Part shown: positions 16,408-25,649 of the stretch, piece by piece
Numbering within the stretch: the stretch's first letter is position 1
How the letters are laid out: every line of letters begins with the position of its first letter
NCBI RefSeq assembly: GCF_900107625.1
Contig: NZ_FNQK01000010.1
Coordinates: forward strand, 84,570-148,569
Reading direction: 5' to 3'
Source: Bizionia paragorgiae
Lineage (GTDB): Bacteria; Bacteroidota; Bacteroidia; Flavobacteriales; Flavobacteriaceae
DNA: 64,000 nucleotides
Made by a program: the position numbers and the translations under genes
Notes under the pieces: model-generated
The model's database searches: none
Seen by the model: only the letters and a program-made list of their open reading frames with translations
Told to the model about the DNA's origin: nothing

Positions 16408-17340
16408 TTGTTAAATTATCGTTTAGTTTACTTTCAAATCTTAATTTTGTTAGAAACCAAACTTCACCACGCATTGACTATAAAATCATTTAAAATACAA
16501 GATTTACCAAAACTGCTCTTAGAAACGGGTAAAGCATGGTATGCCAATGAACCTTTTAAATTGAGTGCTATCGTGGCCTATTATTCTATTCTATCTTTAC
16601 CTGCCTTATTAATCATAATTTTTAACGTCGTTGGCAACGTGTGGGGTAGAGATATCGTTCAGGGTGAGGTTTTAGATGAGATTTCGCGAGCAATTGGTGT
16701 TGAGGCTGCCGAGACCATTCGGGGCATGTTGCTAGATAAAGGGGATAAGCCCACCTCAATATTTGCTACAACTATTGGGTTATTCACTTTATTATATGGA
16801 GCTACAGGTGTTTTTTACCAATTAGAAAGTGCATTTGATAGTATTTGGAAAACTGAACCTAGATTTTCTAATGGACTATTAGCAACAATTTTTAGTCGAC
16901 TTAAAAGTTTTGGTTTTATTTTAATTATCGGTTTTTTACTTTTAGTAAGTTTTGTTATGACCTCACTATTAAGTACTTTTAGTAAACGCATTCAAAACCT
17001 ATTACCGGATAACTTAATTGATTTTGTATTTGTTATTGATATTGTTATTTCTCTAAGCTTTATTTATGTACTCTTTGCCGCCATGTTTAAAGTTTTACCA
17101 AATGCTATTATTCCATGGAAAGCTGTAAAAATAGGGGCTGGTTTAACGGCTTTACTTTTTACCATTGGAAAATACTTATTAGCCATTTATTTTAGTGAAC
17201 TGGAACCAGGATCTACGTATGGTGCAGCAGGGTCTGTTATATTAATTATGTTATGGGTATCTTACACTAGTTTAATCTTGTTTTTCGGTGCTCATTTTAC
17301 CAAAATTTATTCCGATCATTACATTACCGGTTCAGTATGA
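16408..17340 (+). CDS. YihY/BrkB family inner-membrane protein
   Basis: The 310-residue protein has six membrane helices and the YihY/UPF0761 features KAWYANEPFKLSAIVAYYSILSLPALLII, FALLYGATGVFYQLE-like and ELEPGSTYGAAGSVILIMLWVSY. The family was once called ribonuclease BN in error; its role is unsettled, possibly transport. The start is uncertain: no ATG precedes the domain, and TTG codons at 16408, 16447 and 16474 are possible. A -7 box TAATTTTG at 16442-16449 would favour 16474. Its stop overlaps the start of the dehydratase gene by four bases, so the two are an operon. Confidence 0.88.
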   Translation: MLNYRLVYFQILILLETKLHHALTIKSFKIQDLPKLLLETGKAWYANEPFKLSAIVAYYSILSLPALLIIIFNVVGNVWGRDIVQGEVLDEISRAIGVEAAETIRGMLLDKGDKPTSIFATTIGLFTLLYGATGVFYQLESAFDSIWKTEPRFSNGLLATIFSRLKSFGFILIIGFLLLVSFVMTSLLSTFSKRIQNLLPDNLIDFVFVIDIVISLSFIYVLFAAMFKVLPNAIIPWKAVKIGAGLTALLFTIGKYLLAIYFSELEPGSTYGAAGSVILIMLWVSYTSLILFFGAHFTKIYSDHYITGSV

Positions 17341-18272
17341 AATCAATAGCTTTAGCATCCATTCACCAGCAATTACAACCTTTTATTCATAACACTCCAA
17401 TTTTAACATCTACCTTATTAGATCAAAATATTGGAGCTTCACTTTATTTTAAATGTGAGAACTTTCAAAAAACCGGGTCTTTTAAATTCCGCGGTGCTAC
17501 TTATGCTATACAGCAGTTAAACGAAGAACAAAAGCGCAGAGGAGTAGTCACACATTCTTCAGGCAATTTTGCTCAAGCATTAGCTTTAGCAGCGCAGAGA
17601 TTGGGGGTTAAAGCTCATATTGTAATGCCAAATAATGCTCCGAAAATTAAAAAACAAGCCGTTTTAGAGTATCACGGTCATATTACTGAGTGCCTTCCGA
17701 CAAATAGCGCAAGGGAAGCAGCGGCAGAACATATAGAAAAAACATCAGGTGCCACATTTATTCACCCCTCAAATAATAAAAATGTTATTCTAGGTCATAG
17801 TACATCTGCCTTAGAATTACTTTCGGAAAAGCCCGATTTAAACGTGGTCATAGCACCTGTTGGGGGAGGTGGCTTATTAGCAGGAACGGCACTCGCAGGA
17901 GAGCAATATACGGACACTAAAATTATCGGAGCTGAACCCACACAAGTAGACGATGCTTATCGGTCGTTAATAAGCGGAACTATTGAAAAAAACACGCATA
18001 CTAACACCATTGCCGATGGCTTACGTACACATTTGGGGTCTATTAACTTTCCTATTATTCAAAAGCATGTACAGCGTATCATATGTGTTGAGGAAGACGA
18101 GATTTTAAATGCTATGATCCTAGTGTTTCAGTACTTAAAAATTGTTATAGAACCTTCTAGTGCTGTGGCATTAGCAGCTGTTATAAAAGAAAAAGAACGG
18201 TTTAAAAACCAATCCGTAGATATTATTATATCCGGTGGAAATGTTGATTTAGAGCAGTTTTCTTTTAGCTAA
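17337..18272 (+). CDS. PLP-dependent threonine/serine dehydratase (or serine racemase)
   Basis: This 311-residue fold-type II PLP enzyme has the lysine that binds PLP in SFKFRGA (Lys50), the HSSGNFAQALA substrate loop and the phosphate-binding glycine loop VGGGGLLAG. There is no C-terminal ACT regulatory domain, which puts it with catabolic threonine dehydratases and serine racemases rather than with the biosynthetic IlvA. It would deaminate threonine or serine to the 2-oxo acid, or racemise serine, in the cytoplasm. ATG overlaps the upstream YihY stop codon (ATGA), indicating translational coupling. Confidence 0.9.
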   Translation: MKSIALASIHQQLQPFIHNTPILTSTLLDQNIGASLYFKCENFQKTGSFKFRGATYAIQQLNEEQKRRGVVTHSSGNFAQALALAAQRLGVKAHIVMPNNAPKIKKQAVLEYHGHITECLPTNSAREAAAEHIEKTSGATFIHPSNNKNVILGHSTSALELLSEKPDLNVVIAPVGGGGLLAGTALAGEQYTDTKIIGAEPTQVDDAYRSLISGTIEKNTHTNTIADGLRTHLGSINFPIIQKHVQRIICVEEDEILNAMILVFQYLKIVIEPSSAVALAAVIKEKERFKNQSVDIIISGGNVDLEQFSFS

Positions 18273-18357
18273 TTATACGATAGCGTCAAAACTATTTCTA
18301 TATGCATTAACCTATTTGAAAGCGTATCTATACCTTAGGTAAATAAAAATAGATACA

Positions 18358-19404
18358 ATGAAGCACGTTAAAGCATACGGAACAGAAAACCCAAACGCCC
18401 AATTACAACCCTTAACTATTGAACGCCGAGAGGTTCTAGACGATGATGTCGATATAGATATTTTATATTGTGGCGTCTGTCACAGTGATATTCACTCTGC
18501 ACATAATGATTGGGGAGGGTCAAAATATCCATTAGTTCCAGGTCATGAAATTATTGGTAGTGTTACTCAAGTGGGTACTGCGGTAAAGTCATTTAAAATA
18601 GGTGATTTAGTAGGTGTGGGTTGCATGGTCGACTCGTGCCAAGACTGCAGCTCATGCGCAGAAGATTTGGAGCAATATTGCGAAAACGGCATGGTTGGCA
18701 CCTATAACGGCAAAGACAAACATACCGGAAAACAAACCTTTGGCGGATATTCTACAAACATAGTGGTGCGCGAAAAATTTGTTTTACGCATTCCCGAAAA
18801 CCTCGATACCAAAGCTGTTGCTCCCTTATTATGTGCTGGAATCACAACATTTTCTCCATTAAATCATTGGAAAATTAAAAAAGGAGATAAAGTAGGTGTA
18901 ATTGGACTTGGTGGTTTAGGTCATATGGGAATTAAATTCGCTCATGCAATGGGTGCTGAAACTATTATGATTACCACATCTCCAAATAAAGCTGAAAGCG
19001 CTAAAGATTTAGGGGCCGACGATGTGCTGATTTCTAATGATAATGAGGCTATGAAAAAACATCGCGGAACTTTCGATTTTCTATTAAATACGGTCCCCGT
19101 AAAGCATGATTTAAACCCTTATATCTCCTTACTAAAAAGAGATGCTACAATGGTACTTGTAGGTGCCATCGAGCCTTTAGAGCCAATGAATGGCGGACAA
19201 ATTATATTGGGTAGGAAGCGCATTGCAGGATCGTTAATTGGTGGTATCAAAGAAACACAAGAGATGTTAGATTTCTGCGGCAAACACAACATTGTAAGTG
19301 ACATTGAAATGATCACTATGCAAGAGATTAATACCGCTTTTAAAAGGGTTACGAGTAACGATGTAAAATACCGATTTGTAATTGATATGAAGAGCTTGAA
19401 ATAA
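18358..19404 (+). CDS. Zinc-dependent NAD(P) alcohol dehydrogenase (CAD/YahK-like)
   Basis: This 348-residue medium-chain dehydrogenase oxidises or reduces alcohols and aldehydes. The catalytic zinc site is CGVCHSDIH and GHEIIG; the four structural-zinc cysteines are in VDSCQDCSSCAEDLEQYC; the nucleotide fold has GLGGLGHMG. The pattern is that of cinnamyl-alcohol-dehydrogenase-like, NADP-preferring enzymes such as E. coli YahK. It opens a rightward three-gene set with a peroxiredoxin-like protein and an F420-reductase-like protein, which suggests aldehyde or oxidative stress metabolism. Confidence 0.93.
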   Translation: MKHVKAYGTENPNAQLQPLTIERREVLDDDVDIDILYCGVCHSDIHSAHNDWGGSKYPLVPGHEIIGSVTQVGTAVKSFKIGDLVGVGCMVDSCQDCSSCAEDLEQYCENGMVGTYNGKDKHTGKQTFGGYSTNIVVREKFVLRIPENLDTKAVAPLLCAGITTFSPLNHWKIKKGDKVGVIGLGGLGHMGIKFAHAMGAETIMITTSPNKAESAKDLGADDVLISNDNEAMKKHRGTFDFLLNTVPVKHDLNPYISLLKRDATMVLVGAIEPLEPMNGGQIILGRKRIAGSLIGGIKETQEMLDFCGKHNIVSDIEMITMQEINTAFKRVTSNDVKYRFVIDMKSLK

Positions 19405-19444
19405 AATACCACTGAAGCTGACAGCTAATAATAAATAAACAATA

Positions 19445-19951
19445 ATGATAAAACCAAGAGAGAAAACACCAGATTTAAATATACAGTTAGTAAACGGTAC
19501 ACAATGGAAGCTTAGCGAGCAATCGCCTAAAAATTTTACAATGATTCTTTTTTACAGAGGAAAACACTGTCCTGTATGTAAAAAACAATTGCAAGAGCTA
19601 CAAGCTTCATTAAGTAAATTTACAGAACGCGGTGTTAATGTAATCGCTATGAGTTCAGATACAGAAGAGGTGGCGCAACAAACTTATAAAGAATGGAATA
19701 TTAAAGATGTTCCTTTAGGCTACGGATTGCCAATAGAAGAAGCACGAAAATGGGGCTTATTTATTTCTAAAGGAATAAAGGACGAACCTGAACATTTTAT
19801 AGAGCCTGGTTTATTTATCTTAACACCAGAATCTACCGTGTATTGGGAATCTATTCAATCGATGCCGTTTGGGCGACCGGAATTTAAAGACGTTTTAGGC
19901 GGAATTGATTATATTCTTAAAGCCGATTATCCAGCTAGAGGAGAAGCTTAA
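19445..19951 (+). CDS. AhpC/TSA-family peroxiredoxin-like protein
   Basis: This 168-residue thioredoxin-fold protein starts with a redoxin strand pattern (TPDLNIQLVNGTQWKLS) and has the active-site motif HCPVC, Cys42 and Cys45, then VIAMSSDTEE. The CxxC in place of the PxxxTxxC of classical peroxiredoxins suggests a bacterioferritin-comigratory- or reductase-like redoxin, so peroxide reduction is likely but not certain. There is no signal peptide. It lies 40 bases after the alcohol dehydrogenase and 48 bases before the next gene. Confidence 0.85.
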   Translation: MIKPREKTPDLNIQLVNGTQWKLSEQSPKNFTMILFYRGKHCPVCKKQLQELQASLSKFTERGVNVIAMSSDTEEVAQQTYKEWNIKDVPLGYGLPIEEARKWGLFISKGIKDEPEHFIEPGLFILTPESTVYWESIQSMPFGRPEFKDVLGGIDYILKADYPARGEA

Positions 19952-19999
19952 ACTCTTACTAACTGAAAAGAAAATAGAATTATTAACTTAAATATAGAA

Positions 20000-20632
20000 A
20001 TGATGAAAATAGGAATTATAGGAAGTGGAAACATTGGAGGAAATTTAGGTAAACACTGGGCCAAAGGAGGCCATGAAGTATTATTTAGTTCAAGACACCC
20101 TGAACAATTAAAAGATTTAGTCCGCGATGCTGGAACTAATGCAAAAGCTATGAGTGTAGAACAAGCATTTGAAGCCAATGCGGATGTGTATTTATTGGCG
20201 ACACCCTTTAAAGCTATCGGTAAGTTAGCAGAATTGTATGCTGGAGAATACGGAAATAAAGTGATTATTGATGCTACAAACCCTTATCCTGAACGCGATG
20301 GACAAATGGCTCAAGACGTAAGAGATAGTAACCGTAATGCATCAGAGTATACGGCGATGAAGTTTGGTACAGCTAAGACGGCAAAGGCTTTTAATAGCAT
20401 TAAAGCTGAGCATTTACGCGATTATGCTTGGCGAACTCAAGATAAGATTGCTATACCATTTGCTGCTCAAGATGCTGATAGTCGAGCAAAAACACAACAG
20501 TTAATTGAAGACATTGGATTCGATGCTGTATATATTGGAGATTTAGATCAGACTAAAATTATGGATCCGGAGCAAAAACTATACGGTAAAACGCTAGTTA
20601 GAAACGAATTAGAGGATTTAATTAAAGCATAA
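20000..20632 (+). CDS. NADPH-dependent F420-reductase-like Rossmann protein
   Basis: The 210-residue protein has a dinucleotide-binding start (KIGIIGSGNIGGNLG) and SSRHP after strand 2, as in F420-dependent NADP oxidoreductases and related pyrroline-5-carboxylate-reductase-like proteins. VIIDATNPYPERDG and TAKAFNSI are the conserved loops of this group. Bacteroidota do not generally make F420, so it more likely uses another partner. Two starts are possible, 20000 and 20003. It is the last gene of the alcohol dehydrogenase set and is followed by a terminator. Confidence 0.85.
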   Translation: MMKIGIIGSGNIGGNLGKHWAKGGHEVLFSSRHPEQLKDLVRDAGTNAKAMSVEQAFEANADVYLLATPFKAIGKLAELYAGEYGNKVIIDATNPYPERDGQMAQDVRDSNRNASEYTAMKFGTAKTAKAFNSIKAEHLRDYAWRTQDKIAIPFAAQDADSRAKTQQLIEDIGFDAVYIGDLDQTKIMDPEQKLYGKTLVRNELEDLIKA

Positions 20633-20670
20633 ACACCTAGACATTAAATGGACTATATCTTTTAAGATTG

Positions 20671-20706
20671 AAAAAGCCTGTTAACAATGAGTTTACAGGC
20701 TTTTTT
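20671..20706. terminator. Bidirectional intrinsic terminator
   Basis: An 11-pair stem AAAAAGCCTGT / ACAGGCTTTTT with a T-run on both strands separates the two convergent redox operons. Confidence 0.88.
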
Positions 20707-20740
20707 ATACATACTAATCACTAAGTGAACTTAATTCAGC

Positions 20741-21541
20741 TTATTTTAAAGCGTTTAGCAACTTCTCTGCAACTAATTCTGAAGAGGCAGGGTTTTGACC
20801 AGTAATTAAATTACCATCTTGTATAGCGTAGGCGGTCCAATCTTCTTTTTTAGAATACTCGCCACCATTCTCCTTTAGCATATCTTCAACTAAAAAAGGA
20901 ACGACATCAGTTAGTTGTACAGCAGCTTCTTCAGTATTCGTGAATCCTGTTACTTTTTTGCCTTTAACTAAAGGTTTACCGTTCGCGTCTTTCACACTTT
21001 TTAAAGCGGCAGGGGCGTGACATACAAAAGCGATTGGTTTTTGTTGCGCATTAAATGCTTCAATTAAAGCAATCGATGTGCTGTCGTTTGCTAAATCCCA
21101 TAGTGGTCCGTGACCACCAGGATAAAATACAGCATCAAAATCTGTTGCATCAACAGTGCTTAATGCCAATGTGTTTTTAATTTTGTTTTGAGCTGTAGCA
21201 TCCGTTTTAAAACGCTCTGTAGCCTCTGTACTTGCAGCTGGTGTATCGCTACTTGGATCTATAGGTGCAGCCCCACCTTTTGGTGTCGCTAATGTTATAG
21301 TTGCTCCTTGGTCTAGTAAGCTGTAGTACGGACTTGCAAATTCTTCAATCCAAAATCCTGTTTTCTTACCTGTATCTCCTAACTGATCGTGAGATGTTAA
21401 TACGAATAATATATTCATTTTATTTTCAGTTTTAATGTTATCTTCTAAAACGATTTCAGAAGTAGATGTTTTATCACTATCCTTACAGCTAGAGGCTGTA
21501 ATAATAGTTAAAACGATGGCTAATGATTTTAATAGATTCAT
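20741..21541 (-). CDS. DJ-1/PfpI family protein with a lipoprotein signal (Hsp31-like)
   Basis: The 266-residue protein begins with a lipoprotein signal (SLAIVLTIITASSCKDS, Cys19). The type-1 glutamine-amidotransferase-like fold has the nucleophile in FVCHAPAAL, the GHGPLWDL loop and the acidic residue in GFWIEEFASPYY. These features match the Hsp31/YajL-type glyoxalase III or deglycase group rather than an amidotransferase. The lipoprotein anchor puts it in the envelope, which is unusual for Hsp31. It is the last gene of the TetR-led operon with an iron alcohol dehydrogenase, a quinone-reductase-like enzyme and a nitroreductase, which fits reactive-aldehyde defence. Confidence 0.88.
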   Translation of the reverse strand: MNLLKSLAIVLTIITASSCKDSDKTSTSEIVLEDNIKTENKMNILFVLTSHDQLGDTGKKTGFWIEEFASPYYSLLDQGATITLATPKGGAAPIDPSSDTPAASTEATERFKTDATAQNKIKNTLALSTVDATDFDAVFYPGGHGPLWDLANDSTSIALIEAFNAQQKPIAFVCHAPAALKSVKDANGKPLVKGKKVTGFTNTEEAAVQLTDVVPFLVEDMLKENGGEYSKKEDWTAYAIQDGNLITGQNPASSELVAEKLLNALK

Positions 21542-21561
21542 TTAATATTTTTTCTAACTAA

Positions 21562-22722
21562 TTAATAAGCCATTTTTACAATTTTCTCGGCATCTTGAGG
21601 TGTAAGAGCTTGGCGTTCTCCTAAACCTTTCCATCCGCGATTTGTAAATCGTTTTGCAATTTCCTCAGCAGTTCCTTCAAAGTCTTTAGTATAATCAGAT
21701 AGCTTGGTATCGATGCCTAAATCTTTGAAAAAAGCTTCTGTTTTTTCAATTGCTGCATAAGCTTTATCGTCTAAATTACCTTCGGTAACACCCCATACAC
21801 GTTCTGCATATTGTGCTAATTTTTCTTTTTTAGATTCAAAATTATAGGTGTAGTGACTTGGCGTAATTATAGCTAAAGTCCTAGCGTGATCGATTCCAAA
21901 GAGAGCGGTTAATTCGTGTCCCATCATATGAACTGCCCAATCACCTGGCATTCCTTGTTGAATTAATCCGTTTAAAGCCATTGTACAACTCCACATAAAA
22001 TTAGAAGCTGCTTGGTAATCGGTAGGGTCTTTTAATACGGCTGGAGCCACTTCAATTAGTGTTTGTAAAATACTCTCTGCAAAGCGATCTTGTAATAATC
22101 CACCAACAGGATAAGTCATATATTGCTCTAATACGTGGGTAAACGCATCTGCTAATCCATTAGCTATTTGACGTTGCGGAATAGATGTAATCACTTGAGG
22201 GTCTAGAATAGAGAATACTGGAAACAATCCAGGACCACCCATAGCTAGTTTTTCTTTAGTTTCTTGTCTTGTAATCACTGCTCCCGAATTCATCTCAGAA
22301 CCTGTAGCCGGTAGCGTTAATACCGTTCCAAAAGGCATTCCTTTTGTAGAGCGGATATTATTTTTTAAAATATCCCATGGTGTATCTCCGTCGTAGAGCG
22401 CGGCAGCGGACAAGAATTTTGTTCCGTCGATTACAGAACCTCCACCAACAGCTAATAAATACGTAATCTTTTCGTCTTTAATTACTTTTAAAGCTTTCAT
22501 TAGAACGTCGTATTCAGGATTGGCAGGAATACCACCAAACTCTATGGTATCTATTGACGATAAGGCCTTTTTTACTTGATCGTAAATACCGTTTTTCTTA
22601 ATACTTCCACCACCGTAAAGTAATAGTACTTTGGCGCCTTTAGGTATTTCGTTAGTCAGTTTTTCTATGCTGTCTTTACCAAAAATAATTTTAGTAGGAT
22701 TTTTGTATTCAAAATTGTTCAT
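21562..22722 (-). CDS. Iron-containing alcohol dehydrogenase (YqhD/BdhA-like)
   Basis: This 386-residue type III alcohol dehydrogenase has an N-terminal NAD(P) fold (YGGGSIKKNGIYDQV, AVGGGSVIDGTKF) and a helical metal domain. The metal site is GLADAFTHVLEQYMT plus HMMGHELTALFGIDHARTLAI. The N-terminal NNFEYKNPTKIIFGKDSIE is typical of YqhD, an NADPH-dependent aldehyde reductase that removes lipid-peroxidation aldehydes. It is 12 bases from the upstream and 20 bases from the downstream gene, within the TetR operon. Confidence 0.95.
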   Translation of the reverse strand: MNNFEYKNPTKIIFGKDSIEKLTNEIPKGAKVLLLYGGGSIKKNGIYDQVKKALSSIDTIEFGGIPANPEYDVLMKALKVIKDEKITYLLAVGGGSVIDGTKFLSAAALYDGDTPWDILKNNIRSTKGMPFGTVLTLPATGSEMNSGAVITRQETKEKLAMGGPGLFPVFSILDPQVITSIPQRQIANGLADAFTHVLEQYMTYPVGGLLQDRFAESILQTLIEVAPAVLKDPTDYQAASNFMWSCTMALNGLIQQGMPGDWAVHMMGHELTALFGIDHARTLAIITPSHYTYNFESKKEKLAQYAERVWGVTEGNLDDKAYAAIEKTEAFFKDLGIDTKLSDYTKDFEGTAEEIAKRFTNRGWKGLGERQALTPQDAEKIVKMAY

Positions 22723-22733
22723 TGTTTTATTTT

Positions 22734-23732
22734 TTAAAGTTTTACAATCATTTTTCCTTTGTTTTTTCCATCGAATAAATCGATGAAAGCACGAGGGATG
22801 TTTTCAAAACCGTTAACTACAGTTTCGGTATATGTTAATTTACCTTCAGACAACCACATTGCTAAAGTTTGCATAGCTTCTGGGAACTTTTGTGCATAAT
22901 TAGATACAATAAAGCCTTGCATTAAGGCGCTATTCTTAACTAAGAAAGGTTGAACGCTAACGCCTTTTGGTACTTCGGTTGCATTATAAACAGAAATAGC
23001 TCCACAAATAACCATTCTTGCAAACGTGTTGATATTAAATAGTACCGCATCAGAAATTGGCCCGCCGACATTATCAAAATAAATATCAACACCCTTAGGA
23101 GCCGCTTTAGCAATATCCGCTTGTATATCACTGCTAGTCTTATAATTTATCCCTGCATCAAATCCGAATTTAGAGATTAACATATCGATCTTTTCATCGG
23201 TACCTGCTAGACCTATAACCCTAAGTCCTAATAGTTTTCCTATTTGTCCAACTACACTGCCTACGGCTCCAGCAGCACCAGATACCACTAGTGTTTCGCC
23301 TGCTTTTGGTTTTCCGATTTCTGTTAATCCCAAATAAGCTGTTAATCCAGTCATTCCTAACAGGCCCAAATAGGCACTTAAAGGCGCTTTATCAGGGTCA
23401 ACTTTAATAAGACCATCTCCATTTGAAATCTGTTTAGTTTTCCAATCTAATAGTCCAGAAACAACATCACCCTCTTGAAAGTTTGCATTTTTAGAGGCAA
23501 TAACCTTAGCAATAACCCCCGAGCTTATTGGTTTATTAAGTTCAAAAGGAGGGATGTACGATTTAGAATCGCTCATTCGTCCTCTTAAATAAGGATCTAC
23601 TGAGACATAAAGAGGTTCCAAAAGTAAATCTTGATCCTTTAGTGTCATTTCAGCCGTCTCGTTAACAAATTCAAAATCTGAAACTGACGGTTTTCCTTTG
23701 GGTCTGTTTTTTAATACTATTGTTTGTATCAT
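22734..23732 (-). CDS. NADP-dependent 2-alkenal/curcumin-reductase-like oxidoreductase
   Basis: This 332-residue medium-chain dehydrogenase/reductase lacks the zinc residues. It has YVSVDPYLRGRM near the start, the nucleotide motif VSGAAGAVGSVVGQIGKLLG, and FDNVGGPISDAVL, which is the pattern of leukotriene B4 dehydrogenase, 2-alkenal reductase and CurA. It would reduce carbon-carbon double bonds of enones and enals with NADPH. It is the fourth gene of the TetR operon, 12 bases before the iron alcohol dehydrogenase. Confidence 0.94.
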   Translation of the reverse strand: MIQTIVLKNRPKGKPSVSDFEFVNETAEMTLKDQDLLLEPLYVSVDPYLRGRMSDSKSYIPPFELNKPISSGVIAKVIASKNANFQEGDVVSGLLDWKTKQISNGDGLIKVDPDKAPLSAYLGLLGMTGLTAYLGLTEIGKPKAGETLVVSGAAGAVGSVVGQIGKLLGLRVIGLAGTDEKIDMLISKFGFDAGINYKTSSDIQADIAKAAPKGVDIYFDNVGGPISDAVLFNINTFARMVICGAISVYNATEVPKGVSVQPFLVKNSALMQGFIVSNYAQKFPEAMQTLAMWLSEGKLTYTETVVNGFENIPRAFIDLFDGKNKGKMIVKL

Positions 23733-23743
23733 AGTTTTAGGTA

Positions 23744-24376
23744 TTAATCGATTACAGTCACTAAGTCTTCTGTACTTTTTCTAACTTTTACTAAGTTTAC
23801 TAACCAGTCGTCTTCTGTTTTTCTATATCCTAATGGAAGTAACACAGCGCTACGTAATCCTTTCTCTCTTAAGCCAAGTATTTGATCTACAGCCTCTGGA
23901 TCGAATCCTTCAAGTGGTGTGGCATCAACCCCTTCGAACGCAGCAGCTGCAATAGCTTGTGAAAATGCTATATAAGCTTGTTTTGCTGCGTGATTAAAAT
24001 TGACTTCAGCATCTTGTTGTGGGTAGGAATTTAATAACATTTGACGGTAGTTTTCCCATCCTTCATTTTTAAATCCTCGAATGTCGTTCGTTAAATCGAA
24101 CATAAAATTAATACGATCTTCAGTATAGGTATCCCATGCTGCAAATACGAGAAGATGAGAGCAATCGGTAATCACCGATTGATTCCAAGCTATTGGCTTA
24201 ATCTGTTCTTTTATTTTTTGATTTTTTATTACGAAGATTTCAAAAGGTTGTAAGCCACTAGATGTCGGGGCTAAACGTGCCGCTTCAAGAATACGATCGA
24301 TTTTATCTTCAGCGACTTTTTCACCATTCATCGCTTTAGCAGCGTATCTCCAATTTAATTTATCTAATAATTCCAT
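23744..24376 (-). CDS. NAD(P)H nitroreductase-family oxidoreductase
   Basis: This 210-residue FMN-dependent nitroreductase/quinone reductase has the N-terminal RYAAKAMNGEKV and the FMN-contact block AARLAPTSSGLQPFEIFVI, with a C-terminal GLREKGLRSAVLLPLGYRKTEDD that matches NfsB-like enzymes. It reduces quinones or nitro compounds with NAD(P)H. In the TetR operon it is two bases from its upstream neighbour, so translation is likely coupled. Confidence 0.92.
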   Translation of the reverse strand: MELLDKLNWRYAAKAMNGEKVAEDKIDRILEAARLAPTSSGLQPFEIFVIKNQKIKEQIKPIAWNQSVITDCSHLLVFAAWDTYTEDRINFMFDLTNDIRGFKNEGWENYRQMLLNSYPQQDAEVNFNHAAKQAYIAFSQAIAAAAFEGVDATPLEGFDPEAVDQILGLREKGLRSAVLLPLGYRKTEDDWLVNLVKVRKSTEDLVTVID

Positions 24377-24378
24377 AT

Positions 24379-25041
24379 TTATTTATTTGCTAGTTCTTTA
24401 ATGTTGTGTGATTCTATTATCTCGACGCCTTTACTTGGGCCTTTGGAAGCCTCTAAAAGTGCTTGAGCTATGTGCTCGGCGTGTATGATTTTATATTTTT
24501 TTAAACCACCTATAAAAAGTGGTTGTAGCCCTTTTAGTACGATTAGCCCAACGGATTCTAAAAAGCGTTTTTCATGCCTCGGTCCGTCGATTAATGAAGG
24601 CCTAAAAACGATTGTATGTTTTAGTTTTTGCTGTATAACAGCAGCTTCCATTTCACCTTTAACGCTGTTATAAAACACCCGACTATCTTTATCAGCTCCC
24701 ATGGCCGAAATCACCAGAAACGTCGGTATGTTATTCCTTTTACACAATTGTGCAGCAGCGACTGGAATACCGTAATCAATTGCTTTATATAGGTCTTTAT
24801 TTGGTGTTTTTTTTGCCGTTGTGCCAATACAACAAAATACGACATCTCCAGTAAAATCAGCTGCAAAAGCGTCTAATTTTAGTAAATCTCCTGTATACTG
24901 CTTGACTTTTTCAGGGAGCCCTTTTAAAGTGTTTCGGGAAAACAATTTAATGCTGTCAAACGACTCATCTTTTATTAGTTTTTTAAGCAGGTAAGACCCT
25001 GTTAAACCTGAAGCTCCTAATACAATAGCTGTTTTACCCAT
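24379..25041 (-). CDS. NAD(P)-binding SDR-like oxidoreductase (HTATIP2/YwnB-like)
   Basis: A 220-residue Rossmann-fold protein: MGKTAIVLGASGLTGSYLLKKL carries the GxxGxxG dinucleotide motif, followed by FCCIGTTAKKTPN and YNSVKGEMEAAV, with Pro/Arg residues and a downstream VFRPSLIDGPR typical of the atypical SDR/NmrA group. I chose ATG at 25041 because the glycine motif follows directly; an upstream in-frame ATG at 25107 lies inside the TetR gene. It overlaps the TetR stop codon by eight bases. Confidence 0.9.
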   Translation of the reverse strand: MGKTAIVLGASGLTGSYLLKKLIKDESFDSIKLFSRNTLKGLPEKVKQYTGDLLKLDAFAADFTGDVVFCCIGTTAKKTPNKDLYKAIDYGIPVAAAQLCKRNNIPTFLVISAMGADKDSRVFYNSVKGEMEAAVIQQKLKHTIVFRPSLIDGPRHEKRFLESVGLIVLKGLQPLFIGGLKKYKIIHAEHIAQALLEASKGPSKGVEIIESHNIKELANK

Positions 25042-25627
25042 TATTTGTACATTTTTTAATGCTATTCCATGCCGCTTGGTAAGCTTGTTCAATATCTGAT
25101 GCTTCAATTTTTAAAACACCGCGTTGCTGCATAACCATTAAGAAAGATAACGGGTTAATACTGTAGGCATATAAAAGGTAGTCTGAAATCTCATTAATCA
25201 CACCTTCTTCCTTACCACGATGCCATAGGTCGAGTAGGGGTTTTAAATGACTTATACCAGCTTGTCTACTAGCTTCATCAATAATTGGTGCATTATCACA
25301 TTGTGCTAAAAACAAGGACTCTCTAGTTTGATTCAGTTTAAAATCGGCAATTCGTTTCCAAATCAATTCAAAACCTTCTTCAACAGTCATCGTTGGGGAG
25401 TATGTTTTAAAAGCATAGTCGGTAAACACTGCTTTAACTTCCACATACACTTTATTGACTAAATCCTGTTTATTATCAAAATAAAGGTAGATTGTGGCAG
25501 GAGAGACATTCGCAAGCTTAGCAATTTTTGATATTGGTGTTGCATGAAACCCGTTATTATTAACTAGGTCTATAGTAGCACGTACTAATGCGTCTCTTTT
25601 ATCAATACTTTTTTGCAGTTTGGCCAT
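25034..25627 (-). CDS. TetR/AcrR family transcriptional regulator of the redox operon
   Basis: A 197-residue repressor-like protein: the N-terminal helix-turn-helix is in the residue 12-55 region (ALVRATIDLVNNNGFHATPISKIAKLANVSPATIYLYFDNKQDLVNKVY). The rest is a helical ligand domain, with a cysteine in LAQCDNAP. It is the first gene of a leftward six-gene unit with an SDR, a nitroreductase, an alkenal reductase, an iron alcohol dehydrogenase and a DJ-1 protein. Autoregulation is indicated by the palindrome over its own promoter. The inducer is presumably an electrophile or quinone; that is inference from the enzymes. Confidence 0.93.
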   Translation of the reverse strand: MAKLQKSIDKRDALVRATIDLVNNNGFHATPISKIAKLANVSPATIYLYFDNKQDLVNKVYVEVKAVFTDYAFKTYSPTMTVEEGFELIWKRIADFKLNQTRESLFLAQCDNAPIIDEASRQAGISHLKPLLDLWHRGKEEGVINEISDYLLYAYSINPLSFLMVMQQRGVLKIEASDIEQAYQAAWNSIKKCTNNG

Positions 25628-25649
25628 AATGTGTTTTAATTATCCGATA

